From contig NC_087063.1 in assembly GCF_963678635.1 (NCBI RefSeq), positions 59,342,759 through 59,406,758 of the forward strand: 64,000 nt of DNA, in the 5' to 3' direction. The notes below the pieces were generated by a model. That model was not told the origin of the DNA. It ran no database searches and saw nothing but the letters and a program-made list of their open reading frames with translations. Of the stretch, positions 44,163 to 56,239 are shown piece after piece. The translations under genes were made by a program, and so were the position numbers. Source of the DNA: Symsagittifera roscoffensis. Lineage: Eukaryota; Xenacoelomorpha; Acoela; Convolutidae. How positions within the stretch are numbered: position 1 is the first letter of the stretch; each line of letters opens with the position of its first letter.

Positions 44163-45190
44163 TAATTAGAAAAGAGTAAAAAAAGTAGTAATCAACCTTT
44201 AAATACACCATAAGGTCCCAATAGATACCAGAACTCGACAGCTGACTCACAATTCTTTTTCCGACTTTTTTGAACTGATTTGCAAAATGACACGAAGTAA
44301 AATCAACATTTTTCTCCAAAAGTTTCTAGAGACCACAAAAAAAGGAACTAAAGAGTTAATAAATTTAATAGTTTAGTCTTTCTCAAAGTATCGGTTTTTT
44401 CCAATGGGTACATTTTTCAGATTTAGTTTTTCAAGTTTCTCAAAATAATTTTTCATTTCTATACTTTCTATAGTTTTGTAACAAAAATAACGGTGGTATT
44501 ACACCACCATCTCAATTAAAATCAGAGATGCTGAAAACAGGCAGAGTTAATCTAATGACGATCTCCCAGACTGGTTCTTTCATGTGGTCATTTATAAAAT
44601 ATGCATATTGATGAATGCGAACCTATACTGGAAACAATTCATGATTATTAATTTTGGATGCAAAGTTGCTTTTCAAATTTTTTCATTGATATTTAAATTA
44701 ATTTTTTGCATCTAGCTTAATTAGAGTAATATCCAATTAAATCCTACCAAGTTAATAAATCCTCGGAATCGGTAATTCAAATTTGATTTTGGTTCGAAAA
44801 TCAGCAAATAAACTAAACCGATGTCTGCGGATAGTTAAAGCAGCCCGATTTGAGTAAAGCGCAATCAAAACGTTAGCGATCGAAAACTGCAGTACGAATT
44901 ACTTTTGCTCTGCTATTGTAAATACCGAGTGTAAAAACGAAACGAAAATATATGTTCATGCGACTGAAACAACAAGCTCTCTGCGCCGAATTATTCTCAA
45001 CAGCATGACTCGACATTGTTTTGGACACTTGGTAGAAAAAATTAAAATTGATTAGTAACGATTGAATGCGCTTCTTTGATTTTTGACTCGAATTTACCTG
45101 AAGTTTGTTTGCGTACCAGAAGCTTCCTGCAAAAACACAGCCGAATCCCAGAAGTATTTCCAACTTATTCTAGCGTTCCCATATAAAAAC

Positions 45191-45464
45191 GGTTGGGTAA
45201 GACAGTGCCGAAGTAAGAGAGTGCCGAAAACAGAAATTTGTTAAAGAGTGCCGAAAATGAAAGAAACTGACTTATTTGTCGTGAACTAATTGAGAAAAGA
45301 AAAGAAAGTTTTGTTTGCTCATCGATTTTGGCGCCAAAATTGAGTCTGAACAAGTTTCAAGTGTCATTATTAATTTTCCCGCCAAAAGCTAGCCTCTTAA
45401 ATTGCGTTCCAATATTTCCCGCCTTTTTCGGCACTCTCTAACTTCGGCACTGTCTAACGCCCCC
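45191..45464. mobile_element. 274-bp MITE with 40-bp inverted repeats and 8-bp target duplication
   Basis: Left arm 45191-45230 and right arm 45425-45464 are inverted repeats with 35 of 40 positions matching. Each arm holds two spaced AGTGCCGAA motifs (GACAGTGCCGAAGT, AGAGTGCCGAAAA). The element is flanked by exact 8-bp copies of ATAAAAAC (45183-45190 and 45465-45472). There is no coding capacity. An 8-bp duplication suits hAT-type or other 8-bp-cutting transposases. Confidence 0.85.
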
Positions 45465-45901
45465 ATAAAAACATCATAAGAACACTGGATCGTGATTTTG
45501 AAAAAAATACAAAGCCTCGTGAAAACGAAATTATAGCAATATTCAATTGACTTTGCTTGATTTAAATGTCACTTAAAAAGAGCGAACAAGCTATAGCACC
45601 AGTCAAAACTCACAGTCTAACTTATCAATTCTCCCACTGAACAAATTAAACTATCAGAAAATATTAAGTTTATGCGTTGAGTTCAACAATCCACAAGGAG
45701 TTTGAAATCGCTCCAAAACTAGGTAACCCAATGGAGTTTGTTGATTCATTTGGTTCACCGCTCATTGGTTGCACTCGATCTCCGCTTTGATTTACAGTAT
45801 AAAATTCAATCACAATTCACTACATCGGTAAATTACAAGAAATTAGACTTATGGATATTATGAACAGTAAAACAAATGCGCTAACACGAATTAGATCAAA
45901 C

Positions 45902-45907
45902 TTTATT
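45902..45907 (-). terminator. Poly(A) signal of the host gene
   Basis: AATAAA on the minus strand (TTTATT on plus), 47-52 bases beyond the stop codon at 45954-45956. Suitable distance for the 3' end of the last exon. Confidence 0.6.
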
Positions 45908-45953
45908 TTAGGAAATAGAATGGAAATATATATGTCTATAAGTTTAATTCAAA

Positions 45954-46516
45954 TTAAGAGGCAGGCATGGCTGGGAATTTGTAAGTTTTCGCTGGTATTT
46001 CTGGTGGCGGGGTCGTCGTGTTATTGCCCAATGTTTCCACCGTCGCTGTAGATGACACGGATCCGAGGTCCGATCGCCGGTGGGTGATTCTCGGAGGAGG
46101 CATTGGTGGTTTGGAGTTGCGGTTCTTTTGCGTCTTTTCTTTTTCCTCCATCACATCTGGACTGCTGAGAGACTCAATGCACATAGATCGCCTTGACATG
46201 CTGTCTATTGAATTGTTGTTCTCATTCATAGAAGAGTGTTCGTTGGTAAAGTGAAATTTCTTGCTGTCTGTTGATCCCACTCGGGACATTGCTGAAGACG
46301 GAGGCGTGAAGCACTTGTTATTCAGAGGTGTGCGAGGCGGTATCTTTTCAGGAGGTGACACCCCTCCCCCTTTCGGAGGGGGCGTGGGTGCGTAATCATT
46401 GCTGTTTGACCTGGTTGGAGTCATCTGATCGGGTGAGAAGTCTAGGGGGTGCCTGGGTGGCACTGGAGGGGGTCTGTTGGGAATTGCGGGACTAGGCATC
46501 GAATAGGAAAAGTTTC
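45954..46516 (-). CDS. Host gene, last exon: proline-rich SH3-ligand tail
   Basis: Acceptor TTGTTTCAG at 46517-46525, exon starts in phase 1 (needs one base), stop TAA at 45954-45956. The exon encodes about 187 residues with clear SH3-ligand motifs (AIPNRPPPVPPRHP, PTPPPKGGG, PPRTP), Ser-rich stretches, PPMPPPRITHR, and the end PPEIPAKTYKFPAMPAS. Such tails occur in exchange factors and adaptors (SOS and DOCK families, among others); the final PAKTYK is reminiscent of the SOS C-terminus, but I cannot assign the gene. The protein would be cytoplasmic, recruiting SH3 adaptors. Phases match the preceding exon. Confidence 0.75.
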
Positions 46517-46655
46517 CTGAAACAACAAACTACTAAATTTTATGAGTTAAATCCTTTGCTCAGAGTTTATAAAACTATAGAAAACGTTTTTTCACATTTA
46601 CCAAAACTTGAACATAATTCAGACAACATAATCGGATAAAATGACAAGAGCTTAC

Positions 46656-46739
46656 CCGAATCTGCCGATGAAGGCGAGAACTGTTGACTTCCGGAGGTGT
46701 GATTGCTCAAATTTCCCGGCTGGTTATAGATTGCTGCAC
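46656..46739 (-). CDS. Host gene, penultimate exon (84 bp)
   Basis: Acceptor ...CTTCAG at 46740-46745, donor G|GTAAGC after 46656. Entry and exit phases are both 1, so the exon is symmetric (skipping keeps frame). It encodes 27 residues rich in Asn, Ser and Gln (IYNQPGNLSNHTSGSQQ). Joins the last exon as TCG G|GA, giving Gly. Short symmetric exons of this kind are often alternatively spliced; that is inference. Confidence 0.7.
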
Positions 46740-47843
46740 CTGAAGATGGTTAAAGATAATAACTCACACCAACACAGAGAATATTTCAAGTAACAATACT
46801 TGCAGTTGCGCAATTCTGTGAAATTTAAATAAAACAAACGATTTCTTTGTAGGTAAACTTTGTGTAAATAGGCAGAGCTTAAAGCCTCCTTTGGTATTTA
46901 TACCAATTTTGAATTATTTACAGCGTTTCAGTATCAAACCAAAACTTAAACAAAGAAAATGACGTAGGTTTCTAAGAATAGGCATTACGTAATACTCGTT
47001 TCCTTTAAAAAACACAAAACTTGTTGCACGATTTTCCCTTCTATGGTAGTTGGTACCATGGCCAATGTCAAAATACCTATTCCTTCTATAAATAGACATT
47101 ACAACATTCAATCCATTTCTACATACCATTCCGTCCCCTAAAGTTATAAAGGGAGGGAATAATTAAAAACGAGATTCCGTTCGCCAGAGATACAACAGCC
47201 TAAACGACAAAAGCTGTGCAATATGAAATACGCTGTTTAAAAGTGACCAAAACTTGCCCCGCCAAAGATCTGTTATAAAATTAATAGTGCACAAACTAAA
47301 TGGAAAAAGCTCTACTGGGTTTTTTAAGACTGGATGCGACAATGTATACACGGTGCGTATTCGTAGGTTCTAAAATAAAAATCGGTCCCATAGTTCCCAA
47401 AAAAGCAGTCGCCTATGTCCCAACCCTTTTCAATTGGTCAAAGAGCCTCGGTTTAAGGTCGCCGATGGACGCGCTACGCCGCCTCTTCGCGACGATAACC
47501 TGCTGTAATTTTGGTTCATATTCATACGCTCTGTTTACAAGCCCGCAGCCGCGTTGGCGCGACTGCAGCGGTCAACATTCTGCCACTTGCTTTTGTGCTG
47601 TTTGAACAATAAATAACTAATTCATCTACTCGTTGGCACAAACTTCAACAAATCAGAATTCGAGAAAATTTTGGGACCTGATTTGTTTTTAGGTCCTATG
47701 AATATTGGAATCTATGGAAATTCACCAAAAACAGTGCTGCATAAAATAACTCGAAGAAACCATTAAAACCTAATACTTTGAAAACGCATTAGAAAATGAA
47801 CTGAACTTAAAAACAACTGAAAAGTCAAACTGCGAAAAAGTAA

Positions 47844-48360
47844 ACATGACATATATGAGAATCTGAACTACGCTCATCGACTCTTAAGCAAATACAAGAA
47901 AACGCAAAAACAAGAGCTTTTAAAAAATCTCATTATCTACCGGAATCGAACTGCCAACCCATTTCCGTCATATACCATTGAAATAGGTAAAAATTAGCCA
48001 CCAACAAAACGCAACGAACGAATGCGTTTAAATTGCCAACTCTACGCAGCAAAAGTGAAAAAATTTAGCAATAGATATGACCTATCAAAATGAACCTAAC
48101 TTATGCAAACTGATTTGAAAAAAAAATCAACTTATAACACAATGCTCGCTGGTGAAACGAAAGAGATCAATAGGTTACATTTTTTGCAGTGCGCTGGGAA
48201 TTCTATCAATAAAATTCAATTTTGAAAATAGAAATCCACCAGGTTTTCTGTTAACGAAGGGAATCCTTCTTTTACTTTCAGCTGACAAATTCCAAGAGAA
48301 AAAAACTGAAAGCAAACTACTTTCAAAAAAGTTAACCGTATACAAAACAAATTTCATTGT
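47844..48360. repeat. Dispersed repeat, copy 1
   Basis: Shares with 52499-52990 the stretches GACATATATGAGAATCTGAA, CGCTCATCGACTCTTAAGCA, AACAAAACGCAACGAAC, GCGCTGGGAATTCTATCAAT and others. It includes a tRNA-like segment at its left part. Confidence 0.8.
47935..47998 (-). ncRNA. tRNA-like SINE head
   Basis: Minus strand: TATTTCAATGGTATATGACG resembles a degenerate A box and GGCAGTTCGATTCCGG is a near-perfect B box. The spacing is shorter than in a tRNA, and stems do not close. A second, more decayed copy lies at 52590-52660. Confidence 0.5.
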
Positions 48361-49542
48361 TTTGAAAATTTTTGAACATCGAGAAGCTTTTATAGTTGGC
48401 CAATTGATAAACTTGACCCATCAACACTTAACAAGCATAAAAACAGGTTATTGTTCAAATTAGTTCGTAATTTTATGTGCTATTTCATAGATAGAATCGG
48501 TTGGCGAAAAAAGCAAAAAGAATCAGTCATCGGTTGGCGAAACTTTTTCCAAGTAAATTGCGATAAAATTTTGAAAAACATTAAATGTATAGAAGCTCTT
48601 TAAGTTTCGGACTTAAAAGAAAAATTGTTTGCCTTTAAAGCTCTTTGATTTTCAAGAACAATTTATGATTGGTGCTTTTTTGATAAAATTAACCCAATTT
48701 GAGAAAACTGAATCAATACGTGAAATTTACATTTCGCTGGAAAAATTGGTCACTAAAATTCATTTTCGAAATTAGAAATTCGATCAAGTTCAATAGTGGA
48801 ATTTGCCCTCCTTTTGACAAACGAATAAACTTATTTTAAAAAACCAGTCAAACCGCTAAAAATTAAACTTGAGTCTGAACAACTGTTAAAACTTTTCCTG
48901 AAAGAAAAAACATCACGACCTATACAATTGTCATCACTACGTTCAGCGACGCTTAAAACTCGAAAGACGACTCGAGATAAATCAAAAGCGAAACGTATTT
49001 TATGAATTTTTATGGAAAAAAGTGAAACATAGCAAACGGGCTGTTCAATAAGTGTTAATGACCTCGGAAAAAAGATTGACTTCTGGAAAAACTTTCAAAC
49101 TCCGAAGTTTCATTTAAAAAAATTCACTTGAAGTTCTTCGATTTTCATGAATCTTTCATGATTTCTATTTTGTTATTTTAAACTGAATTAAAGGAAACAC
49201 GAATTCAAAGTGAAATTATAAACGGAAAATGACATGAAAGTTGATATTAACCATAAAGTTGAACTAAAATTGACATCTCGTTAAAACAAAAATTCTGAAG
49301 AAAGTAATTATTTGCATTGAAAACACGTATCAGTATAAATCATACCTTTTCAGAACTTTTGTTAAAACTAATTAAGTGTTATTCTTCGTACTCTAAGAAT
49401 TTCACCTCTTTTCCATTTTTTATTAGATGACTTAAATTTTAACACAAATGGAGCCTAAGAAAATGAAATCTCTGACTCTTTAAAACTGAAAAAAAATTAT
49501 GAGAACTTAAACTGAACAATATGAAATTGCACATGGCATATA

Positions 49543-50257
49543 CAAAGCTGATTTAAATTAACCGGACAAAACGAGCTAAACTTGAAATTGAAAGCGCGTT
49601 TTTCTCAAATTGGGTTCAGTTTGGCTGAAAACTTATGAGACAAAACTTTAGCAGAATTAATATGGTGCAATTTGTTTTGCGAATTTCGGGCCCAAATTTT
49701 ACCCCAAAAATGGGTCATTTTGGCTTTTCTTAGTTAATCAAAAATTACGCCAAAAATACCCAGTCGATCACAGACTTATTCATATCAAAGTGCGCCCCTT
49801 ACGTAGCATAACAAACTTTAAGAAGGGTCTATTCTCCAAAACGTTGTATAAGTTAAATTATTTTTGTTTGATGGACAAAAAGGTCATTTTTACTATATAA
49901 AATACCAACTTTTTATTTAAAAACAATTTTCAAACGGTTTGCAATTTTTTTGGAGAATGTACCCTTTTTAAAGTTTGTTGGGCTACGTAAGGGGCTCATT
50001 TCGATATAATTAAGTCTGTGATCGACTGGGTATTTTTGGCTTAATTTTTAATTAACTAAGAAAAGCCAAAATGATCCATTTTGGGGTAAAATCTGGGCCC
50101 GAAATTCGCAAAACAAATTGCACCAAATTAATTCTGCTAAAATTTTAAGCAAGTTTTGTCTTCATAAGTTTTCAGCTAAACTCAACCCAATTTGAGAAAA
50201 ATGGGTTTTAAATTTAAAGTTTAACGCGTTTTCTCCGGTTAATTTAAATCAGCACTG
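49543..50257. mobile_element. 715-bp foldback MITE with 295-bp inverted arms, TA target site
   Basis: The left end (CAAAGCTGATTTAAATTAAC) and the right end, read on minus (CAGTGCTGATTTAAATTAAC), match, and both arms continue through CCGGA-AAAACG, GGGCCCA-ATTTTACCCC, GGCTTTTCTTAGTTAAT and CCCCTTACGTAGC for about 295 bp. TA dinucleotides flank both ends (49541-49542, 50258-50259). Only about 120 bp lies between the arms. CAGTGCTG-type termini with TA duplication are typical of Tc1/mariner-like elements. No transposase is encoded. Confidence 0.85.
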
Positions 50258-50281
50258 TACCAGCAAAAAACGGTAAACCGA

Positions 50282-50347
50282 CAAACAAAATTTTCGTCCT
50301 GCCGTGGCCAAGTGCGGTAAGACGTGCGTCTTAAACACGACAGCCGT
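50282..50347 (+). ncRNA. tRNA-Leu/Ser-like SINE head
   Basis: CGTGGCCAAGTGCGGTAAG matches a pol III A box, TGCGTCTTAAACACG an anticodon-like arm, and GCGTTCGAAAC a B box. Acceptor and T stems do not pair, so it is a degenerate tRNA relative. It is similar to the minus-strand segment at 62597-62653. Confidence 0.5.
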
Positions 50348-51609
50348 GCGTTCGAAACATATTTGTCTTTATTCATAACTTGGTCAAGCCGGTCTTTATT
50401 CATAATTTGGTCAAGCCATCGTAGAGTTTTAACCAAATTATGAATCACTATCGGAATCTACCCGAAACGAATTCACTCCACGCTGAATTCAATACAATAG
50501 TGAAATTATCTCGGCCAAGGTTGCACACACTTCTTTCGGCTGAACTATCCCAGAAAAAAAAAGAGACTAACGAGATTCAAACTGCCTAACACCAAATTAT
50601 AAACACGCAGATACCTCGATAGTTCATACGTTGGAAAACAAATCAAAATTTATTCTCTCGTCACATTCTCTTCAGAAAAAGCTCAACTCTTCGATAAGCT
50701 GGTTTGCCTTTTCTCAAAAACTTACCCATAAATGACTATATCATTCTTTAATTCGTAAAAAAGCTCAAGGTTTTTATACTACCTTTTGCAATAAAAAATC
50801 ACTATGTCGGACACCCACCAGTAAGGTTCTGCCCGCCGAAGAGAGTCTCTCTCGTTCCACTAGGAGCACCCTATCCCAGACGACATCCGGGTACAGCCCC
50901 CAACTCAATACAAACCTGAACCGCATTGACCCCAACTGCCTCCCCCCTCCCCCCAACTACCCTAACTGCCCTTCCCACTCTTCATCTTCATCTTTTTAAA
51001 AATTACCAAAACACCACTTTTTAAAAACCCAAAAGACTTGTGGCTTTTCTGGAGCGTGGTTTGAAGTTGTGATGCTTTTGGAACTTGGTTTGAGCCTGCC
51101 GGACACGCCCCCTCGGGGCTTAAAACAACAAACTACTACCTTTGCATACTTGCTCCTTCAGGGGTCTAGCTACATCAAACTGCATTAGGAAATGACGCGA
51201 TTAGCTTTGATAATATTTAAAAGCAAAAACATGACTGCAAACTGATGTCCTGCGGCGAAGCGGAGGTTCTCTTCACTTGCGATACTGGATATCTGGAGAA
51301 AACATAGCCTAGGAAAATCGATTAGGTTGTTTAATGCAATTTTGTTTGTGACGCCTACATCGAATTTCAGAATTAATACAAATCTATCCCAATGAGAAAA
51401 AAATCGATCATTAGATAAAATTATTCCGTTGAAGAATTACAAAAAAAAACTAGTTTTGCAACTCAAGTCACTCACGTTTTTTCCATGATGCAAATAAATT
51501 TCAAGTGAAATCTAGATTAACATCAACTTTCACATAAACCGCTTTCAACGTTTCTTAGAAAAAGAAAAATAACACGATCGAAATAATTGTCTCTATTTCG
51601 TTCATTGAC

Positions 51610-51763
51610 CTTTTTGTGCCATGTATTTTTTTTATCGGAGAGCCTAATTAATAATAATAATTGTAGTTCCTGTGAATCAGAGGAGCTATCAGTAGGCCTT
51701 AACAGTCCTGTCGAGGATAGTCCAATTGTATTATCTCCCCACATTCCAGACAGTGTTATTTTG
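51610..51763 (-). pseudogene. Candidate duplicate of the 56.2-kb exon (exon B')
   Basis: After an acceptor-like CGCTCAG, the exon would begin with one base to complete the codon, exactly as in the exon at 56037-56239. It reads SGMWGDNTIGLSS-GLLRP against SEMGGSSVIGLSS-SLSRM in that exon; third-base changes dominate in the ATTGG-CT-TC-TC core. The next usable donor (AAAAAG|GTCAAT, 51610) gives phase 0, which does not fit the 46.7-kb exon, so it is either a decayed copy or a differently spliced exon. Confidence 0.4.
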
Positions 51764-51914
51764 CTGAGCGAAGCTGTTTTTTTTTGCGACTCAAGGCCGT
51801 TTTTTTGCGTCTAGAACTTTCACGTGGTACCACTATTGCAGCCAAATTTGGCCAGGTTGTGGTAGACCTGAAGCTGGAGGTCAAGTGAGAGCTTGTCCTC
51901 ACACACTATCATTG

Positions 51915-51989
51915 CCATGTCATGGGATCGAATACACGATCTGACGATTTCAAAGTGAACGCCTTACCACTATCCTAAGTGCCTCCTAA
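51915..51989 (-). ncRNA. tRNA-like SINE head
   Basis: Minus strand: ACTTAGGATAGTGGTAAGG (A box) and GTGTATTCGATCCC (B box) with ACTTTGAAATC as the anticodon-arm region. Box sequences and spacing are close to a tRNA, but stems are imperfect. It is probably a SINE head, though a decayed tRNA gene is possible. Confidence 0.55.
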
Positions 51990-52498
51990 AATTAGTCTTT
52001 CAATTTGCAAAATGAGCTTTAAGTGAACTTCAAAAAATCTGCTATTGAATCGCTAAAATAAAACAACTTTATTCCAATATTTATTCTTCAGAACAAAACG
52101 ACTCTAATAAAGGAAAATTCACTTCATGTTTTCAGTTTCAAAGAAAAATTTCATCGTTGCAAAGCTCTATCAGCTTCAAAAACATTTACAGATGGTCAAA
52201 ACCCAAACTTTTGACTTTCGAAGAAAAAAAATGGCCCCATAGCTTTGAATTTTCAGAGCAATTTATGATTGACCATATTTTTGATAAGTCTAACCCAATT
52301 TGAGCGAACTGGATCAACAATTGAATTTTGTATTTCCCTGAGAAATCTGAAAATTAAATACCACTTTCCCAACTAGAGGCCGTTTTTCGTGACCTTCGCA
52401 CTTTTGCTATTCGATAATGGAGTTTTTCTTTCTTTTAACAAAAGGAAATGAACTCAACTTAAAGAAAAATCAAAAGTCAAACCGCCAGAAACTAAAAT

Positions 52499-52990
52499 TG
52501 ACATATATGAGAATCTGAACTACGCTCATCGACTCTTAAGCAAATACAAGAAAGGGCAAAAACAAAAACAAGAGCTTTTAAAAAATCTCACTATCTACCT
52601 GAATCAATCTGCCAACCCATTTATGTCATATAAGCTTGAAACAGGTAAAACCTAGCCACCAACAAAACGCAACGAACAAAAGCGTTTAAATTGCCAATCA
52701 TACACAGCAAAAGTGATGACCTACCAAAATGATCCCTAATTTATGCAAATTGTTTTGAAAAAAGTGGAATTATATTATAATACGATGATCGCAAGCTCGC
52801 TTGTAAAACGAATGGGATCAATAGGTTATTTTTTAGCAGGGCGCTGGGGATTCTATCAATAAAATTCAATTTTGAAAATAGAAATCAATCGCATTTTTTG
52901 TTAACAAAGAATCATTTTCCTTTCAGCTGACAAATTAATTTGAAATGAAAAAAACCGCACAAATGACACCACACTACTTTCAAAACAGTT
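52499..52990. repeat. Dispersed repeat, copy 2
   Basis: Second copy of 47844-48360, same orientation, with an internal duplication of ACAAAAACAAGAGC and more decay in the tRNA-like segment (52590-52660). Followed by a family-S copy at 53110-53420. Confidence 0.8.
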
Positions 52991-53535
52991 CAACGTATAG
53001 AACATAGCCAACTAGACAAAGATTATTGAACGCATAGAAACTGAAAAAAAAAATGACTTGTTTTATCAAAAATCTTCAACTTTTGAATTTCGAAGGAAAA
53101 ATTTCTGGCCTTAAAGCTCTTTGAATTTGTAGAACAATTTAGAATGGACACTTTTTTGATAAAATTAACCCATTTTGAGAAAACTAGATCAATAGGCAAA
53201 ACTTCTATTTCACTGGGATATCTGATAATTAGTTTCCATCTTCAAAATTAGAAGTCGATCACGTTTTTCGTGTACTTTACATTTTTGCGGTTGGATAGTG
53301 GAGTTTGCCTTCCTTTTAACAATGGAAATGCACTTAACTTGAAAAGAAATCACAAGTCAATCCGCGAAAAATCAAAACTGAACGTGAACAAATTTTAGAC
53401 TTTTTCTTTAAAAAACAAAGAAATCAGCAAGACCTATATAAGAGTACTCACTACGTTCATTACTCGTAATCGAAAAACTTTAAACCCGATATTGCAAGAA
53501 ATTTTGAATTTCTTTTATGTCGTTCGAATGACGAC

Positions 53536-53592
53536 TGAATGGGCTTAAATATGATACATCACTCAATCCACTCCGATTATTATTTGTGGCAC
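53536..53592 (-). pseudogene. Candidate duplicate of the 46.7-kb exon (exon C')
   Basis: A strong acceptor (TTTTTTTTCAG) precedes GTGCCACAAATAATAATCGG, parallel to GTGCAGCAATCTATAACCAG of the 84-bp exon. The peptide ATNNNRSGLSDVSYLSPFS resembles the N/S-rich 84-bp exon and its FSPSS end. A phase-1 donor at A|GTCGTC would make a 57-bp symmetric exon, but that donor is weak. It could be spliced between the 56-kb and 46.7-kb exons without breaking frame. Confidence 0.4.
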
Positions 53593-56036
53593 CTGAAAAA
53601 AAAATGAAAACACTAAACCAAACCCGAAAACAAACTTCCTCCCCATTTTTCAAACGGTCGAACAACAACAGACAGTCGGGAATGAAAAAAAAACTGGAAA
53701 AAAACAAAGAAACAAGATTGAACAGGATTCTAAGAACGAGGCTCCAGATTAAGAGTGATTCTAAAGAGTGATTTTAATCTATTTAAATCTAAAATTATAA
53801 GTCCACACAATTTAAATTGATTCAACAATTTTTATAATTTTCTTGATCAAATTAAATTTTAATATTATTTTTCAAAACAAGGAGACCAGTGTCGCTTTCA
53901 ACCAAATGAATGGATTGTGCTCAGCGCTGAAATTTAACGGTTATAGACCATCTAAAGATCGCCATTTGCTTAAACAAACAAGTAGTCTGCTTGAACAACA
54001 ATGTAAACCTTTTTGCACAACAACTATGCAATTAAATGTTCGAGCTATATTGAAAAAATGGACAGGCCGTATATAAACAATCGTAACTTGTGTAAAAAAG
54101 TGGACCTAGATGTATTTCTTCAGGCAGGTAACCCAAAAATTAAATTTGCATTTGAAACAGGAATCCGTGAAGATACTTAGAGCTTTCACTAACACTCACG
54201 GAGAGAGCATTTCACACAAACGCCAAGTTTTGCAATTCTTAACTTAAGCAAAAACTAACAGCCAGAAGATGTCTCCGAAATCAGACATGCAATACAATAC
54301 AGAAATATTCCTAGAAAAAACGTCAAAAGTAACAGGTACTGAGATATATAATTTGTTCTAGTAAGGAATTACTTAAACCAACAGCCTTACCATTTGCAAT
54401 GATTATTTACACTTCGAAAGTCGATTGTCTGAGAGCGTCGATATCTGCGAAAGGGTATGATACGGTTATTTTGAAATTATTTCAATACTATTTAAAAAAA
54501 AACTTTGCAAATAAACTTAGTACGACTAGTGTTGGAAAAACATTAAGCTGAAATTTGAAACCGAAACACAGCAGTAAAAAACGATCGATCATTTTCAACA
54601 AATAAAAGTTGATAACGAGAAAAAGTATAGTCCCGATTGGTACACTGATAATCGCATTTGTAACAATTGTCATGCGTGCAGTTGTTGTTAACAACACATG
54701 ACAATGCTGGAAATGGAAGCCAATTCAAAAGATAAAGATGGTCGGACAGTAGTTTGAGTGAACGCAAGAAGCAGCTTGATTTCGATTTTTCCCGAATGAG
54801 ATCTGATCTGTTCAAGGCGAACAGAAAACTATGCGAAAGTATTTGAATTCGTCTTCGATAAAACGGAACTGCCACGCATCGGTTTTCAATTCCATTCAAA
54901 ATTCAATTCAATCTCCTCCAATAAACGGTTGCTAAATGGTTTTCCGAAAGTTACTTTAATTTAGAAGTTGCTGTTTTAGCATGCAAAGAACACACTTCAC
55001 ATCAACTTTTCTTCATTCGCCTAGTTTTCTTTTCGCCCAGACGATATGCCCCGACAACATCTACTTATAGGAAAAGTGCACAAATAAATTATGGAGAAGA
55101 AAGTAACCCAGTAGATCATAGTCATCATCACTCGGCCTACCTTGGAAGAGTGTCGAGTAATCAGCACAGTTTACTACACCACTTCTGCGCGGTTCTGCAC
55201 AAGTGTAAATTGGTGAAAATTAATGCAGAATTGATTTAAATTTATTATTTATAACTGTATTCTATTAAGCTGACCGAAGCTAGTAGTTACACCACCTTAT
55301 GATTATGCCAATAAAATGATCGAATAAAATCTCTTTTAGTCCCTGTTGTTCACGCTGTGCATTATGTACTGACCAAAAAATCGATTTTGTAATTTATGGC
55401 GAGATAAAAATCCATATGCCAAAAACACGATTATAAGTTCATTAGCAAAGTGCGTTTTGGGTTGGTTAAATTGCCAAAGGCTCTAACAAAGCTGTTTCCA
55501 GCAACCAATTGCATCTACACTGGTTCCAGGCAGGAACTTAAGACAGAGAACTTCAGAGAAAACAAGGCTGTTCATAGAATACTAAAATCGGCCGCTTATG
55601 GGACATGAAATGAGCTGAAGGAGGAAGGCTGCAAATAATTTTTCTTAAATCTACTAGAGGTCTGTAAATTTGAAGTTTTCATACTCGGCCTTCGCAGATC
55701 AGAAATAATAAATCTCGATTATTTTTCAAAATGACAAACAAAAATGATTGTATCAAGGCAAACCCCTGAACGTTCCGACTGCCCTTTATCGCCTTTAAAA
55801 TAGTTCTTGATTTTAAAAAAAATTGCTGAAATTTTGATAAAACTGAATGAAAAAAACTGTACCGATTCTTTTCCAAAACTTAAGTCCAAAATGCAAGTTA
55901 AAAGAGCTAAAAAAACTACACCGATATTCGGAACAATTACGCAAAAAAACACTCAGCGCAAATCTAAACAGATCAGTCTAAACCGTTAACTAATGACTAT
56001 AACAATTGACTACTTTTCAGACGTTTTAAGACTCAC

Positions 56037-56239
56037 TGGCTGCATTGTTGAAGGCGAAGTGCTGTTGGCTGTTCATCTTGTTGTATCCAGATGAGTTAGG
56101 CGGGGTGGTATCTGAGGCAGGCGAATGTTGGGACCCTCCCCCTCCGCTTCCCCCCATACGAGACAGACTCATGGAAGACAGCCCAATTACACTGCTGCCT
56201 CCCATTTCACTTACTAGAGTACCTGGGAAAATAAGACTG
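56037..56239 (-). CDS. Host gene exon: Gly/Ser-rich region
   Basis: Acceptor TTTTTTCGCCACAG ends at 56240; donor CCA|GTGAGT. The exon enters in phase 2 and leaves in phase 1, matching both neighbours. It encodes 67 residues: SLIFPGTLVSEMGGSS, VIGLSSMSLSRMGGSGGGGS, then Pro/Ser/Asn/Gln-rich sequence. An alternative acceptor at CCCAG (56223) keeps the reading frame inside this exon but would not match the phase of the upstream exon. No domain is recognised; likely flexible. Confidence 0.65.

Larger units (their letters stand above)
46742..56036 (-). other. Host gene intron, 9.3 kb, transposon-filled
   Basis: Lies between donor CCA|GTGAGT (56037/56036) and acceptor CTTCAG (46740). It contains repeat copies near 47844-48360 and 52499-52990, the family-S repeats, a foldback MITE, tRNA-like segments, and two candidate duplicate exons (51610-51763 and 53536-53592). 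Two locally GC-rich stretches stand out, at 47440-47600 and 50790-51120; neither has a supportable gene. Confidence 0.6.

Noticed and set aside
50774-51130. GC-rich stretch as a promoter or CpG island
   Set aside because: It lies inside the intron of the minus-strand gene with no following coding exon on either strand that I can support; C-runs look like low-complexity sequence.
53843-54899. Open frames in the host intron as extra exons
   Set aside because: No acceptor/donor pair with a fitting phase and no similarity to known exons or repeats.
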